64,000 nt of DNA, taken from positions 1 to 64,000 of the forward strand of contig JAZNVC010000019.1 of assembly GCA_045592625.1 (NCBI GenBank). The letters run 5' to 3'. Each line of letters begins with the position of its first letter. Within the stretch, counting starts at the first letter, position 1. Shown here in pieces: positions 9,088 through 17,926 of the stretch. The notes beneath the pieces were generated by a model. It was not told the origin of the DNA and did no database searches. It saw only the letters and a program-made list of their open reading frames with translations. Origin of the DNA: SIG607 sp045592625 (lineage in GTDB: Bacteria > Bacillota > Clostridia > Oscillospirales > Acutalibacteraceae). Made by a program: the position numbers and the translations under genes.

Positions 9088-9706
9088 ACTTTTTTATAAG
9101 AAAAAGGGCAGAATGAAATTTGTTTCCCATCTTGATATGAACAGATTTTTTACCAGAGTGTTAAGAAAAAGCAATCTTCCTGTATGGTACACCGAAGGAT
9201 ATAATCCGCATCCTTATATTACATTTGCCGCTCCACTGTCTTTGGGTTTTGAAAGTGACTATGAAATAATGGATTTTCGTCTTACACAGGATGATTTTTC
9301 TCTTACAAAAGCACAGGAAATTCTTGAAACTGTGGTGCCCGAATATATTGAAATTATAAAACTTTCCGAACCTGTTTTAAAAGCAGGGCAAATAGGTTTT
9401 GCAGGATTTGTGCTTACTTTTGAAAGCGGAGAAATAGCCGAAAGGTTTTATGAGTTTATTTCGTCAGCTAACGTAATTGTTAGCAAAAAAACTAAAAAAG
9501 GCGAAATTAAGGTTATGGACGTAGCCGATAAGATTCGGGACGTTTCAATAAACGGAGAAAAGGTTTCGATTACGCTTCCCGCCGGAAACGACAATATAAA
9601 TCCGTCGGTTATAGTTGCGGCATTTAGCCAGAAATACGGAAAAGAGATTTATGTTGAGTATTTGAGAAACGCCCTATACGCACAAGATAATAAACTGTTT
9701 TCTTAG
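9074..9706 (+). CDS. DUF2344 (TIGR03936) protein, partner of the radical SAM protein
   Basis: A protein of about 210 residues opening LKNVRLFYKKKGRMKFVSHLD, the typical start of DUF2344. YNPHPYITFAAPLSLGFESDYE follows at about residue 50. The TTG at 9074 is chosen because GGGGAGGG lies eight bases before it; ATG 9056 would put that site inside the gene. Overlap with the upstream radical SAM gene suggests both products act together, perhaps on RNA or the ribosome, but the task is unknown. Confidence 0.82.
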   Translation: MKNVRLFYKKKGRMKFVSHLDMNRFFTRVLRKSNLPVWYTEGYNPHPYITFAAPLSLGFESDYEIMDFRLTQDDFSLTKAQEILETVVPEYIEIIKLSEPVLKAGQIGFAGFVLTFESGEIAERFYEFISSANVIVSKKTKKGEIKVMDVADKIRDVSINGEKVSITLPAGNDNINPSVIVAAFSQKYGKEIYVEYLRNALYAQDNKLFS

Positions 9707-9739
9707 ATATTTGTTTCCAAAAACTACGGAGGAATTTTT

Positions 9740-10498
9740 ATGAGTAAACTTCCTATTGGAATTCAGCTTTTTTCTGTAAGAGATTTTATGGAAAAAGATT
9801 TCGCATTAACTTTAAAAAAACTTAAAGAAATGGGTTATGAAGCAGTTGAGTTTGCAGGTCTTTTTAACCATACTGTTAAAGAAGTAAAGGCTATGTGTGA
9901 GGAAATCGGTCTTATTCCGATTTCTGCACACGTTGACAGAGGAATAATTATGGCTGATGTGAAAAAAGTTATCGGTGATTATTCCGAAATCGGCTGTAAG
10001 TATATTGCAATTCCTTGGGCGGCTCTCAATAGAAATCCTCCAGGTTCAAAGGGCTATGAAGAATTGCTTGAAGACATTAAAATTATTGCCGCCGAATGTG
10101 ACAAATATGGTATGAAACTCCTTTACCATAATCATGATTTTGAATTCGGTAAGATAAACGGAAAGAACATTCTTGATATTCTTTATGAGGATACTGCTCC
10201 GGATGTTCTTCAAACTCAGGTTGATACTTGTTGGGCAAAGGTTGGCGGAGAAGACCCCGCTAAGTATATACTTAAATATACGGGAAGAGCACCTCTTATT
10301 CACATTAAAGACTTCGTTGAAGCTCCATTTGAACTTCGTCCGGTGGGGTATGGTGTTCAGGACGTACTATCTATTTTAAAGGCATCCGAAAAGGCGGGTG
10401 CTGAAATGGTTATCGTTGAACAAGACTGTACTGCACTTGATAGAGATTCTCTTGAATTAGCTAAGCTCAGCATTGAGTATATCAGGAATATTTATTAA
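9740..10498 (+). CDS. Sugar phosphate isomerase/epimerase (xylose isomerase-like TIM barrel)
   Basis: A 252-residue TIM barrel: GIQLFSVRD at the start, SAHVDRG, YHNHDFEF near residue 130, DTCWAKVGGEDP, HIKDF and VVEQD at the end. The His, Asp and Glu residues in these strands form the usual metal site of AP-endonuclease-2-like sugar isomerases. The substrate cannot be named; inositol catabolism and hydroxypyruvate-isomerase relatives look similar. It has its own ACGGAGG site and a hairpin after it, so it appears to stand alone. Confidence 0.8.
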   Translation: MSKLPIGIQLFSVRDFMEKDFALTLKKLKEMGYEAVEFAGLFNHTVKEVKAMCEEIGLIPISAHVDRGIIMADVKKVIGDYSEIGCKYIAIPWAALNRNPPGSKGYEELLEDIKIIAAECDKYGMKLLYHNHDFEFGKINGKNILDILYEDTAPDVLQTQVDTCWAKVGGEDPAKYILKYTGRAPLIHIKDFVEAPFELRPVGYGVQDVLSILKASEKAGAEMVIVEQDCTALDRDSLELAKLSIEYIRNIY

Positions 10499-10516
10499 GC
10501 AAAGATAATATAAATA

Positions 10517-10539
10517 GGCACACTTTTTAAGTGTGCCTC
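10517..10539. terminator. Hairpin after the isomerase gene
   Basis: A perfect 10-bp stem (AGGCACACTT / AAGTGTGCCT) with a TTT loop but no T-run, so termination is likely weak or factor-assisted. Confidence 0.45.
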
Positions 10540-10599
10540 AGTTATATTTGACTTATGGTGGGTTAAATGTCTTTTTAGTGATTTTTTATGCAATTCTTC

Positions 10600-10628
10600 T
10601 TGACTTTAAAGTGCTAAAGTGTTATGAT
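10600..10628 (+). promoter_or_regulatory. Sigma-A promoter of the aromatic amino acid operon
   Basis: TTGACT (10600-10605), 17-bp spacer, TATGAT (10623-10628), about 35 bases before the aminotransferase start. There is no room for a T-box or other leader, so control is probably at initiation. Confidence 0.8.
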
Positions 10629-10662
10629 GATAAAATAATAAATAAAGTTGAGGTCTGGTTTT

Positions 10663-11847
10663 ATGTTAAATGAAAAAATGCTGGAACTTGGAACTGCAAG
10701 TTCCGCTATAAGACAACTTTTTGAATATGGAAAGGCGAGAAAAGCGGAAATAGGTGAAGATAAAGTATATGATTTCAGCATAGGAAATCCAAGCGTTCCT
10801 GCTCCTAAAAGTGTGGATGATACCATAAAAAATCTTATTGAAAACGAGGATAGCGTAATTCTTCACGGTTATACTTCCGCACCGGGCGATATGTCTGTAA
10901 GAACTAAAATTGCTGATTATTTACAGGAAAAATCGGGAGTTGAGGCTAAAGCATCAAATATTTATATGACATGCGGTGCCGCTGCATCTCTTACTATTAC
11001 TCTGAATGCTCTCGCTAATGAAAATGATGAAGTTATTTTACTTGCTCCCTTTTTTCCGGAGTACCGTGTATTTGCCGAAAAAGCGGGATTTAAGTGTGTA
11101 GTTGTAAACTGTAGCGAACCTGACTTTCAAATAGATATAGAAGCTTTAGGTAAGGCTATAAATAAAAATACTAAGGCAGTTATAATAAATTCTCCAAACA
11201 ATCCTACAGGTGTTGTTTTTAAAGAGGAAACTATTATATCCCTTGCAAAATTACTTAAAGAAAAACAGCAGGAATATTCAAAAGAAATATTCCTTATTTC
11301 TGATGAACCGTATAGAGAACTTGTTTACGGTGAAGTAACTGTTCCGTATACCCAAAAATATTATAACAATACCATAGTATGCTATTCGTTCAGTAAGTCG
11401 CTTTCTCTTCCCGGAGAAAGAATCGGATATATTTATGTATCTCCAAGATGTAAAGATACAAATCTTGTTTTTGCGGCTGTTTGCGGTGCTGGTCGTGCTC
11501 TCGGCTTTGTTTGTGCCCCTTCAATGCTTCAGCGTGTGGTTGCAGAAAACCTTGGAAATACAGCAGATGTAAGTATCTACAATAAAAACAGAGAAATTCT
11601 TTATAATGCACTTAACGATTATGGATACCAGGCAGTCAAGCCTGATGGTGCCTTTTATTTATTTGTCAAGTCGCCTGAAAATGATGCTGTAGCATTTGCC
11701 CAAAGAGCAAAAAAATATGAGCTTTTGCTCGTGCCCAGTGATTCCTTTGGAATGGGCGGATATGTAAGAATTTCTTACTGTGTTTCTACAAAACAAATAG
11801 AAAATTCCTTGCCTTCCTTTAAGGCTTTAATTGAGGAGTATAAATAA
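10663..11847 (+). CDS. Class I/II aminotransferase, probably aromatic/aspartate type
   Basis: The 394-residue PLP enzyme has the family signatures SPNNPTGVV near residue 175, DEPYRELVYG near residue 215, and the PLP lysine in YSFSKSLSLPGERIGY near residue 245. It is the first gene of the aromatic operon. Its stop overlaps the pheA start (TAATG), so it most likely turns phenylpyruvate into phenylalanine, with aspartate or glutamate as donor; this role is inferred from context. ATG 10663 follows TTGAGG; a TTG 15 bases upstream overlaps that site. Confidence 0.85.
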   Translation: MLNEKMLELGTASSAIRQLFEYGKARKAEIGEDKVYDFSIGNPSVPAPKSVDDTIKNLIENEDSVILHGYTSAPGDMSVRTKIADYLQEKSGVEAKASNIYMTCGAAASLTITLNALANENDEVILLAPFFPEYRVFAEKAGFKCVVVNCSEPDFQIDIEALGKAINKNTKAVIINSPNNPTGVVFKEETIISLAKLLKEKQQEYSKEIFLISDEPYRELVYGEVTVPYTQKYYNNTIVCYSFSKSLSLPGERIGYIYVSPRCKDTNLVFAAVCGAGRALGFVCAPSMLQRVVAENLGNTADVSIYNKNREILYNALNDYGYQAVKPDGAFYLFVKSPENDAVAFAQRAKKYELLLVPSDSFGMGGYVRISYCVSTKQIENSLPSFKALIEEYK

Positions 11848-12935
11848 TGGATGCATTAAAAAATGCCAGAGAAAAAATTAATAAAATTGATAAAGAAATG
11901 GCAGAACTTTTCTGTCAGCGAATGGATGCTGTAAGAAATGTTGCCGAGTATAAAAAGGAACGAGGTCTTCCAATACTGGACAGTACAAGGGAAGAAGAGG
12001 TAATACTCAAAAACTCCGCTTACGTTGAAGACCAAGATTTGCGTTCTTATTATATAAACTTTTTAAGAAACAATATGGAAATTTCCCGAAATTATCAAAA
12101 TATGCTGAATAGTGGTATAAGGGTTGCTTTTTCGGGAGTTGAGGGTGCATTTGCCCAAGTTGCAGCACACAAGATATTTGAAAAGTGTGTTTCCGTACCG
12201 TACGATAGTTTTAAGTCGGCTTATGAGTCTGTTGTTAAGGGTGAATGCGACTGTGTATTGCTTCCTCTTGAAAACAGCTATAACGGTGATGTTGGACAGG
12301 TAATGGATATTGCCTTTTTTGGTTCCCTTTACATAAACGGAGTTTATGATATAGCTGTAACTCAACATCTGCTCGCCAAACCAGGTGTTAAATGTCAGGA
12401 TATTAAAGAAGTGGTTAGCCATCCTCAAGCCTTGGGACAATGTGCTGATTTTATAAAGCGTATGGGATATGAAGTCAGCGAAAGTTCAAATACAGCCGTT
12501 GCTGCCAAGTTTGTTGCTGAAAGCGACAGAAAGGATATAGCAGCTATAGGCAGTGAAAAGTCCGCCGAAATTTACGGTCTTGATATAGTTGAAAATTCTA
12601 TTAATGACAGCAACAGTAATACAACACGTTTTGCGGTATTTTCACGAACCGCAAAAAACAGTAATAACAGTGATAAGCAGTTTATAATGCTTTTTACCGT
12701 TAAAAACGAAAGTGGTTGTTTGGGAAAGGCTTTGTCGGTTATAGGTGATAATGGCTTTAACTTAAGGGCACTTAAAAGCCGTCCTACCAAGGAACTTATC
12801 TGGGATTATTACTTCTATGCAGAGGGTGAAGGTAACATAAACACTTATGAGGGCGAAAGAATGCTTAAAGAGTTGCTTACTGTATGCAGTCACGTTAAAG
12901 TAGTAGGAAGTTTTGAAAAAGAAATTTCATTGTGA
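11847..12935 (+). CDS. pheA: Bifunctional chorismate mutase/prephenate dehydratase (P-protein)
   Basis: The 362-residue protein has an N-terminal AroQ-type chorismate mutase helix bundle (residues 1-85, RQ-type core ending NNMEISRNYQN). A prephenate dehydratase domain follows, with AFSGVEGAFAQVAA, ESSNTAVAAKFV and the SNTTRF catalytic motif. A C-terminal ACT domain (ESGCLGKALSVIGDNGFNLRALKSRP) binds phenylalanine. It converts chorismate to phenylpyruvate, with feedback through ACT. The upstream neighbour is the aminotransferase that would finish the route. Confidence 0.96.
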   Translation: MDALKNAREKINKIDKEMAELFCQRMDAVRNVAEYKKERGLPILDSTREEEVILKNSAYVEDQDLRSYYINFLRNNMEISRNYQNMLNSGIRVAFSGVEGAFAQVAAHKIFEKCVSVPYDSFKSAYESVVKGECDCVLLPLENSYNGDVGQVMDIAFFGSLYINGVYDIAVTQHLLAKPGVKCQDIKEVVSHPQALGQCADFIKRMGYEVSESSNTAVAAKFVAESDRKDIAAIGSEKSAEIYGLDIVENSINDSNSNTTRFAVFSRTAKNSNNSDKQFIMLFTVKNESGCLGKALSVIGDNGFNLRALKSRPTKELIWDYYFYAEGEGNINTYEGERMLKELLTVCSHVKVVGSFEKEISL

Positions 12936-12944
12936 GGTGAAAAT

Positions 12945-13952
12945 ATGATAATCCCCGTAAATATGTCAAGCGATAGTTATGATATAGTTCTCAAAAAGGG
13001 AGTTCTCTTGAAAGCGGGAGAGTATCTGAATCTTAACAGAAAGGTGCTTATTGTCACCGATGACGGTGTACCGTCCATATATTCTGAAACTGTTGCTAAA
13101 CAGTGCAAAGAAGCTTTTGTGGTTACCTTGCCTCAGGGTGAAAAAACTAAATGCTTTGATTCTTATAAAGAGTTACTATGTAAAATGGTAAAAAACGGGT
13201 TCACCAGAAGCGATTGTGTTGTTGCGGTAGGCGGCGGTGTAATAGGCGATTTGAGTGGCTTTGTTGCTTCCAGCTATATGCGAGGTGTGGATTTTTATAA
13301 TATCCCAACAACCCTGCTTTCTCAGGTTGATTCATCTATCGGCGGAAAGGTTGCTATAGATTTTTGCGGATACAAAAACATTGTAGGTGCATTTTATCAG
13401 CCCAAAAAGATTTTAATAGATAGTAATGTTTTATCTACTCTAAGCCAACGACAGTTTAGCAATGGACTCGCTGAAGCTCTTAAGATGGCACTAACCAGCG
13501 ACGAAAAGCTGTTTGAACTATTAAAAACAGAAGATATAAATGATAATATCGAAAAAATTATAGAGGCTTCACTGCTGATTAAAAAGAGAGTAGTCGAAGA
13601 GGATGAAAAGGAATCAGGTCTTAGAAAAATTCTTAATTTCGGCCATACTGTTGCACACGGAATAGAAAGTGACGCTGAATTAAGCCAGTGGTATCACGGA
13701 GAATGTGTGGCTGTAGGTATGCTTCCAATGTGCAGTAAGGAAGTAAGAGATAGAGTTTTACCTGTTCTTGAAAAATTACAGTTGCCCACCAAAATTACAT
13801 TTAATGTTGACAATGTAATAAAAGCTATGAGTCACGATAAAAAAATGGAGGGTAACAGTATTACGGTTGTTATGGTGAATAAAATAGGCCAATACCAAAT
13901 GGTAAATATGCCTTTTGAGGAATTGGCATTAAAAATGAAAGAAGTTTTATAA
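12945..13952 (+). CDS. aroB: 3-dehydroquinate synthase
   Basis: A 335-residue NAD-dependent enzyme that closes DAHP to 3-dehydroquinate. GGGVIGDLSGFVASSYMRG (residues 95-115) is the NAD and substrate region, and NIPTTLLSQVDSSIGGK follows. Metal-ligand His residues lie in FGHTVAHGIE and WYHGECVAVGM. It is a little shorter than Escherichia coli AroB (about 360) but complete. A GAGGTG site precedes ATG 12945, and aroC follows directly with no gap. Confidence 0.96.
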   Translation: MIIPVNMSSDSYDIVLKKGVLLKAGEYLNLNRKVLIVTDDGVPSIYSETVAKQCKEAFVVTLPQGEKTKCFDSYKELLCKMVKNGFTRSDCVVAVGGGVIGDLSGFVASSYMRGVDFYNIPTTLLSQVDSSIGGKVAIDFCGYKNIVGAFYQPKKILIDSNVLSTLSQRQFSNGLAEALKMALTSDEKLFELLKTEDINDNIEKIIEASLLIKKRVVEEDEKESGLRKILNFGHTVAHGIESDAELSQWYHGECVAVGMLPMCSKEVRDRVLPVLEKLQLPTKITFNVDNVIKAMSHDKKMEGNSITVVMVNKIGQYQMVNMPFEELALKMKEVL

Positions 13953-15044
13953 ATGAAAAACGTGTATGGTCATAATTTAACCTTAACTCTTTTTGGAGAA
14001 AGTCACGGTAAGGCAATAGGCGCAGTTATTGACGGAATTGCTTCGGGAATTAAAATTGATGAAGATTTTATTAAAAGCCAACTTTCTTTAAGACGTCCCT
14101 TAGGTGACATATCTACAGCAAGACGTGAAGAGGATAAATTTGAAATATTAAGCGGTGTTTTTAACGGCTATACTACGGGCACAGCTATTTGTATAGTTAT
14201 TGAAAATCAAAATACTGCCTCTAAGGATTATTCTGATGTTGAAGGAAAGGCAAGACCGGGACACGCTGATTATTCGGCTTTTATGAAATACGGCGGATAT
14301 GAAGATTTTAGAGGCGGCGGACACTTTAGCGGAAGAGTGACGGCTGCTATTGTTGCAGCCGGAGCAATTATTATAAATGCACTTAAGGATAAAGGCATTT
14401 TAATAGGCACTCACATAAAGGAGTGTGCAGGTGTTGCTGACGTAAATTTTGAAAATATAATAGAAGATATCTCTTTGCTTAACACAAAGCAATTTGCTGT
14501 TTTAAATGATGAAAAAGGCACTAAAATGCAGGAAAATATATTAAAGGCAAAGAGTGATTGCGACAGTGTGGGCGGTATTTTAGAAACTATGGTTGTCGGT
14601 ATGCCCGCAGGTGTTGGAGAACCTTGGTTTGATACCGTTGAAGGTATGCTTTCAAAAGGCATTTTCAGCATTCCGGCTGTTAAGGGAATAGAATTTGGCA
14701 GTGGATTTGCTTTTGCAGATATGAAGGGAAGCGAGGCAAATGATTGCTTAAACCTTAAAAATAACAAAATCGAAACCATTACCAATAATAATGGAGGCAT
14801 TAACGGAGGTATAACCAATGGTATGCCCATAAATTTCAGTACCGTAATTAAACCTACACCGTCTATTTCAAAACCACAACAGACGGTTGATTTTAAAAAC
14901 AGGGAAAATGTAGTTCTTTCAATCAAAGGGCGGCACGACCCTTGTATTGTTCACAGGGCAAGAGTGGTTGTTGACAGTATAACAGCCTTAACACTTGCTG
15001 ATTTTCTGGTAGGAAAATACGGAACGGATTGGCTTAAAGGTTAA
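13953..15044 (+). CDS. aroC: Chorismate synthase
   Basis: The 363-residue protein carries GESHGKAIGAVIDG near the N-terminus, RPGHADYSAFMKYGGYEDFRGGGHFSGR, and GRHDPCIVHRA near the C-terminus, all signatures of chorismate synthase. It makes chorismate from EPSP using reduced FMN without net redox change. Its ATG lies immediately after the aroB stop; aroEK follows after three bases. Confidence 0.97.
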   Translation: MKNVYGHNLTLTLFGESHGKAIGAVIDGIASGIKIDEDFIKSQLSLRRPLGDISTARREEDKFEILSGVFNGYTTGTAICIVIENQNTASKDYSDVEGKARPGHADYSAFMKYGGYEDFRGGGHFSGRVTAAIVAAGAIIINALKDKGILIGTHIKECAGVADVNFENIIEDISLLNTKQFAVLNDEKGTKMQENILKAKSDCDSVGGILETMVVGMPAGVGEPWFDTVEGMLSKGIFSIPAVKGIEFGSGFAFADMKGSEANDCLNLKNNKIETITNNNGGINGGITNGMPINFSTVIKPTPSISKPQQTVDFKNRENVVLSIKGRHDPCIVHRARVVVDSITALTLADFLVGKYGTDWLKG

Positions 15045-15047
15045 GTT

Positions 15048-16286
15048 ATGGAATATGGATTAATAGCAGAAAAACTGTCCCACAGTTTTTCAAAGGAAAT
15101 TCACAATAAATTGGCAGATTATGCCTATGAACTTAAGGAACTCCAAAGAGACAAACTTGAGGAATTTATATTAAAAAAAGAATTTAAAGCCATAAACGTA
15201 ACCATTCCGTATAAAGAAGCGGTTATGCCTTATCTAGATGAAATTGACGATAAAGCCGCCCTTATAGGCTGTGTAAATACCGTTGTTAACAAAAACGGAA
15301 AACTATACGGATATAATACCGATTTCTTTGGTATGAAACGTATGCTACTTAAAAATGATATTTCTTTTAAAGATAAAAAGGTGCTTATTTTAGGCAGCGG
15401 CGGTACTGCTAAAACGGCATATGCTGTTTCGAAAGATATGGGTAGTTCTGAGATTTATTTAGTATCACGAAATAAATCTGAAAATACAATTACTTACGAC
15501 CAAGCAAAAGAACTGCATTTTGATGCCCATATTTTAATAAATACTACTCCTGTCGGTATGTATCCCAATATAAATGTATCGCCAATAGATTTAAGCGTAT
15601 TTAAAAACCTTAAAGCAGTTGTTGACGTAGTATATAATCCTCTAAAAACAAAGCTTTTGGTAGATGCAGAGCATCGCGGAATAAAGGCGGTGGGAGGACT
15701 TTATATGCTTGTTGCTCAGGCGAAAGCTGCTTCGGAGTTTTTTCTTGATAAAAGAATCGATGACGCTGACTTGGATAGAGTGTATAAAGACATACTTGCA
15801 TCAAAGCAAAACGTTGTCTTTGTAGGTATGCCATCAAGCGGGAAAACAACCGTGGGAAAGCTGGTAGCAGATAAATTATCTAGAAAGTTTTTTGATACCG
15901 ACCTTTTAATTAAGGAAAAAACGGGAATGAGTCCTGCTGAAATTATAAATGGGCAGGGCGAAAAGACTTTTAGGATTATAGAAAGTGAAGTAATAAGCGA
16001 GGTTTCAAAATTTTCGGGCATTGTGATTGCTACTGGCGGCGGAGCAATTTTAAATGATGAAAATATTTATAACTTAAAGAAGAATGGTATTATATGGTTT
16101 ATTGACCGTCCGCTTTCTAAGCTTCAAACAGGATTAGACAGACCACTTTCAAGCAGTAAAGAAGAACTTGAAAAACGATATAACGAACGGTATCCCAAAT
16201 ATAACGCCTGTGCGGATTTTATTTTAAAGGATATGGGAAATCCCGAAAAAACAGCGGAGCAAACAGTAAAGGATTTGTATTTATGA
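15048..16286 (+). CDS. aroEK: Fused shikimate dehydrogenase-shikimate kinase
   Basis: A single 412-residue reading frame. Residues 1-255 are AroE: LSHSFSKEIHN for substrate, NVTIPYK, GCVNTVV, GYNTDFFG and the NADP loop LGSGGTAKTA. Residues 262-412 are AroK: a P-loop GMPSSGKTTVGK, DTDLLIKEKTG, FRIIESEV and ATGGGAIL. It would carry out two non-adjacent-product steps in order, dehydroshikimate to shikimate to shikimate-3-phosphate. No stop or frameshift separates the halves, so it is a true fusion. It overlaps aroQ by four bases. Confidence 0.95.
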   Translation: MEYGLIAEKLSHSFSKEIHNKLADYAYELKELQRDKLEEFILKKEFKAINVTIPYKEAVMPYLDEIDDKAALIGCVNTVVNKNGKLYGYNTDFFGMKRMLLKNDISFKDKKVLILGSGGTAKTAYAVSKDMGSSEIYLVSRNKSENTITYDQAKELHFDAHILINTTPVGMYPNINVSPIDLSVFKNLKAVVDVVYNPLKTKLLVDAEHRGIKAVGGLYMLVAQAKAASEFFLDKRIDDADLDRVYKDILASKQNVVFVGMPSSGKTTVGKLVADKLSRKFFDTDLLIKEKTGMSPAEIINGQGEKTFRIIESEVISEVSKFSGIVIATGGGAILNDENIYNLKKNGIIWFIDRPLSKLQTGLDRPLSSSKEELEKRYNERYPKYNACADFILKDMGNPEKTAEQTVKDLYL

Positions 16287-16717
16287 AATTACTTATAATA
16301 AACGGACCAAACATAAATATGCTCGGTATCCGCGAACCCGATATTTATGGAAGCGAAACCTATAATACTCTGATAAAAACAGTAAATGAACACGCTGAAA
16401 AAATCGGTGTTAACATAGAGTGTTATCAGTCCAATCATGAAGGGGATATTGTTGATAAAATTCAGCAAGCCTATAATAATACCGATGGAATAGTTATAAA
16501 CCCTGCGGCGTATACTCATACCAGCGTTGCTATTCTTGATGCATTAAAGGCTGTTAATATTCCTACTGTAGAGGTGCATATTTCCGACCTGTCCGAAAGA
16601 GAGAATTTCAGGCAGATTAGTTTTATAAGAGATTATTGCGTGAAAACCATAACCGGTCAGGGAATAAACGGATATTGTATGGCTATGGATGTGCTGACGG
16701 AGTATTTAAAAAAATGA
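16283..16717 (+). CDS. aroQ: Type II 3-dehydroquinate dehydratase
   Basis: A 144-residue enzyme of standard type II length. INGPNINMLGIREPDIYG holds the catalytic loop and Tyr, NPAAYTHTSVAI binds substrate, and VEVHISDLSERENFR holds the catalytic His. It removes water from 3-dehydroquinate. There is no type I aroD in the operon. Start and stop overlap both neighbours by four bases (ATGA), implying tight coupling. Confidence 0.96.
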   Translation: MKLLIINGPNINMLGIREPDIYGSETYNTLIKTVNEHAEKIGVNIECYQSNHEGDIVDKIQQAYNNTDGIVINPAAYTHTSVAILDALKAVNIPTVEVHISDLSERENFRQISFIRDYCVKTITGQGINGYCMAMDVLTEYLKK

Positions 16718-17910
16718 AGATTACTATAGAAAAAAGTGTGGCACAAGGCGAGATGACAGCACCTCCTTCTAAAAGTATGGCACATAGAAATCTTTTGTGT
16801 GCTTCGCTGGGGCAAAACAGTACAGTTTACAATGTAGAATATTCTGAAGATATACTGGCCACTCTTGATTGCATAAAAGCTATGGGTGCAAAGGTGGATA
16901 TAAGCGGTTCGACAGTATGTGTTGGCGGATTATGTCCCCAAAATGCACAGTCGGCTATTCTTGATTGCAGAGAAAGCGGAAGTACTTTAAGATTTATCCT
17001 CCCTCTTTGCCTTATAAGCGGTAATGAATTTACCTTAAAGGGAAGCGGTAGGCTTATGCAACGCCCTATGACTGTATATAACAATTTATGTCGTGAACAC
17101 GGAATAGATTTTATACAAACCGAAGACTTCATAAAAGTTAAAGGGAAACTTAAAGGCGGTACCTTTAATGTTGACGGTAGTATTAGCAGCCAGTTTATTT
17201 CGGGGCTATTGTTCGCACTTCCTCTTTTGAGCCAAGACAGTGTTATAAATATAATAGGTGAAATTCAAAGTCTTTCCTATTTGTTGCTAACCTTTAAGAG
17301 TCTTACTGATTTTGGTATAGAAATAGATTACAGCGATATAAGACATATTAAAATTAAAGGCAATCAGCGATATGCAAATAAAGAGGTTGCTGTGGAAGGA
17401 GATTATTCTAACGCTGCTTTTTTTGATGCGTTTAACTATCTAGATGGTGATGTTAATATAAAAGGCTTGGATAAAGATAGTCTTCAAGGGGACAGGGTAT
17501 ACAAAGAATTTTTTGAAAAACTCAAAAAAGAAAATGCCAGTATATCGATTGCCGATTGTCCCGATTTAGCACCAATTCTTTTTGTTTTATCGGCAGTAGG
17601 GAAGGGCGGTTATTTTACCGATACCGCACGTCTTAAAATTAAAGAAAGTGACAGAGCCAACGCAATGAAAGAAGAGCTTTCTAAATTTGGCGTAAAAATG
17701 GACATAAAAGAAAATTCGGTTAGAGTATATGGGTCAGAAATCAAAACTCCCACTGAAGAAGTTTTTGGACATAACGACCACAGAATAGTTATGGCTATGT
17801 CTGTTCTGGCAACAAAAACAGGTGCTACTATAAACGGTGCAGAGGCTGTCAGAAAGAGTCTGCCTGACTTTTTTGAGCGTCTTTCTCGTTTGGGAATAAA
17901 AATATTTTAA
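16714..17910 (+). CDS. aroA: 3-phosphoshikimate 1-carboxyvinyltransferase (EPSP synthase)
   Basis: A 398-residue protein with APPSKSMAHR near residue 15, RESGSTLRF near residue 85, SGRLMQRPM, KESDRA near residue 310 and GHNDHRIVMA near residue 345. It adds the enolpyruvyl group to shikimate-3-phosphate. SGSTLRF has Ser-Gly-Ser-Thr in place of the usual Gly-Asn-Ala-Gly-Thr segment, as in divergent clostridial EPSP synthases; glyphosate tolerance would be a testable inference. ATG 16714 overlaps the aroQ stop; an earlier in-frame start lies deep in aroQ and is rejected. Confidence 0.93.
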   Translation: MKITIEKSVAQGEMTAPPSKSMAHRNLLCASLGQNSTVYNVEYSEDILATLDCIKAMGAKVDISGSTVCVGGLCPQNAQSAILDCRESGSTLRFILPLCLISGNEFTLKGSGRLMQRPMTVYNNLCREHGIDFIQTEDFIKVKGKLKGGTFNVDGSISSQFISGLLFALPLLSQDSVINIIGEIQSLSYLLLTFKSLTDFGIEIDYSDIRHIKIKGNQRYANKEVAVEGDYSNAAFFDAFNYLDGDVNIKGLDKDSLQGDRVYKEFFEKLKKENASISIADCPDLAPILFVLSAVGKGGYFTDTARLKIKESDRANAMKEELSKFGVKMDIKENSVRVYGSEIKTPTEEVFGHNDHRIVMAMSVLATKTGATINGAEAVRKSLPDFFERLSRLGIKIF

Positions 17911-17926
17911 AAAAAGGTAATGAAAA

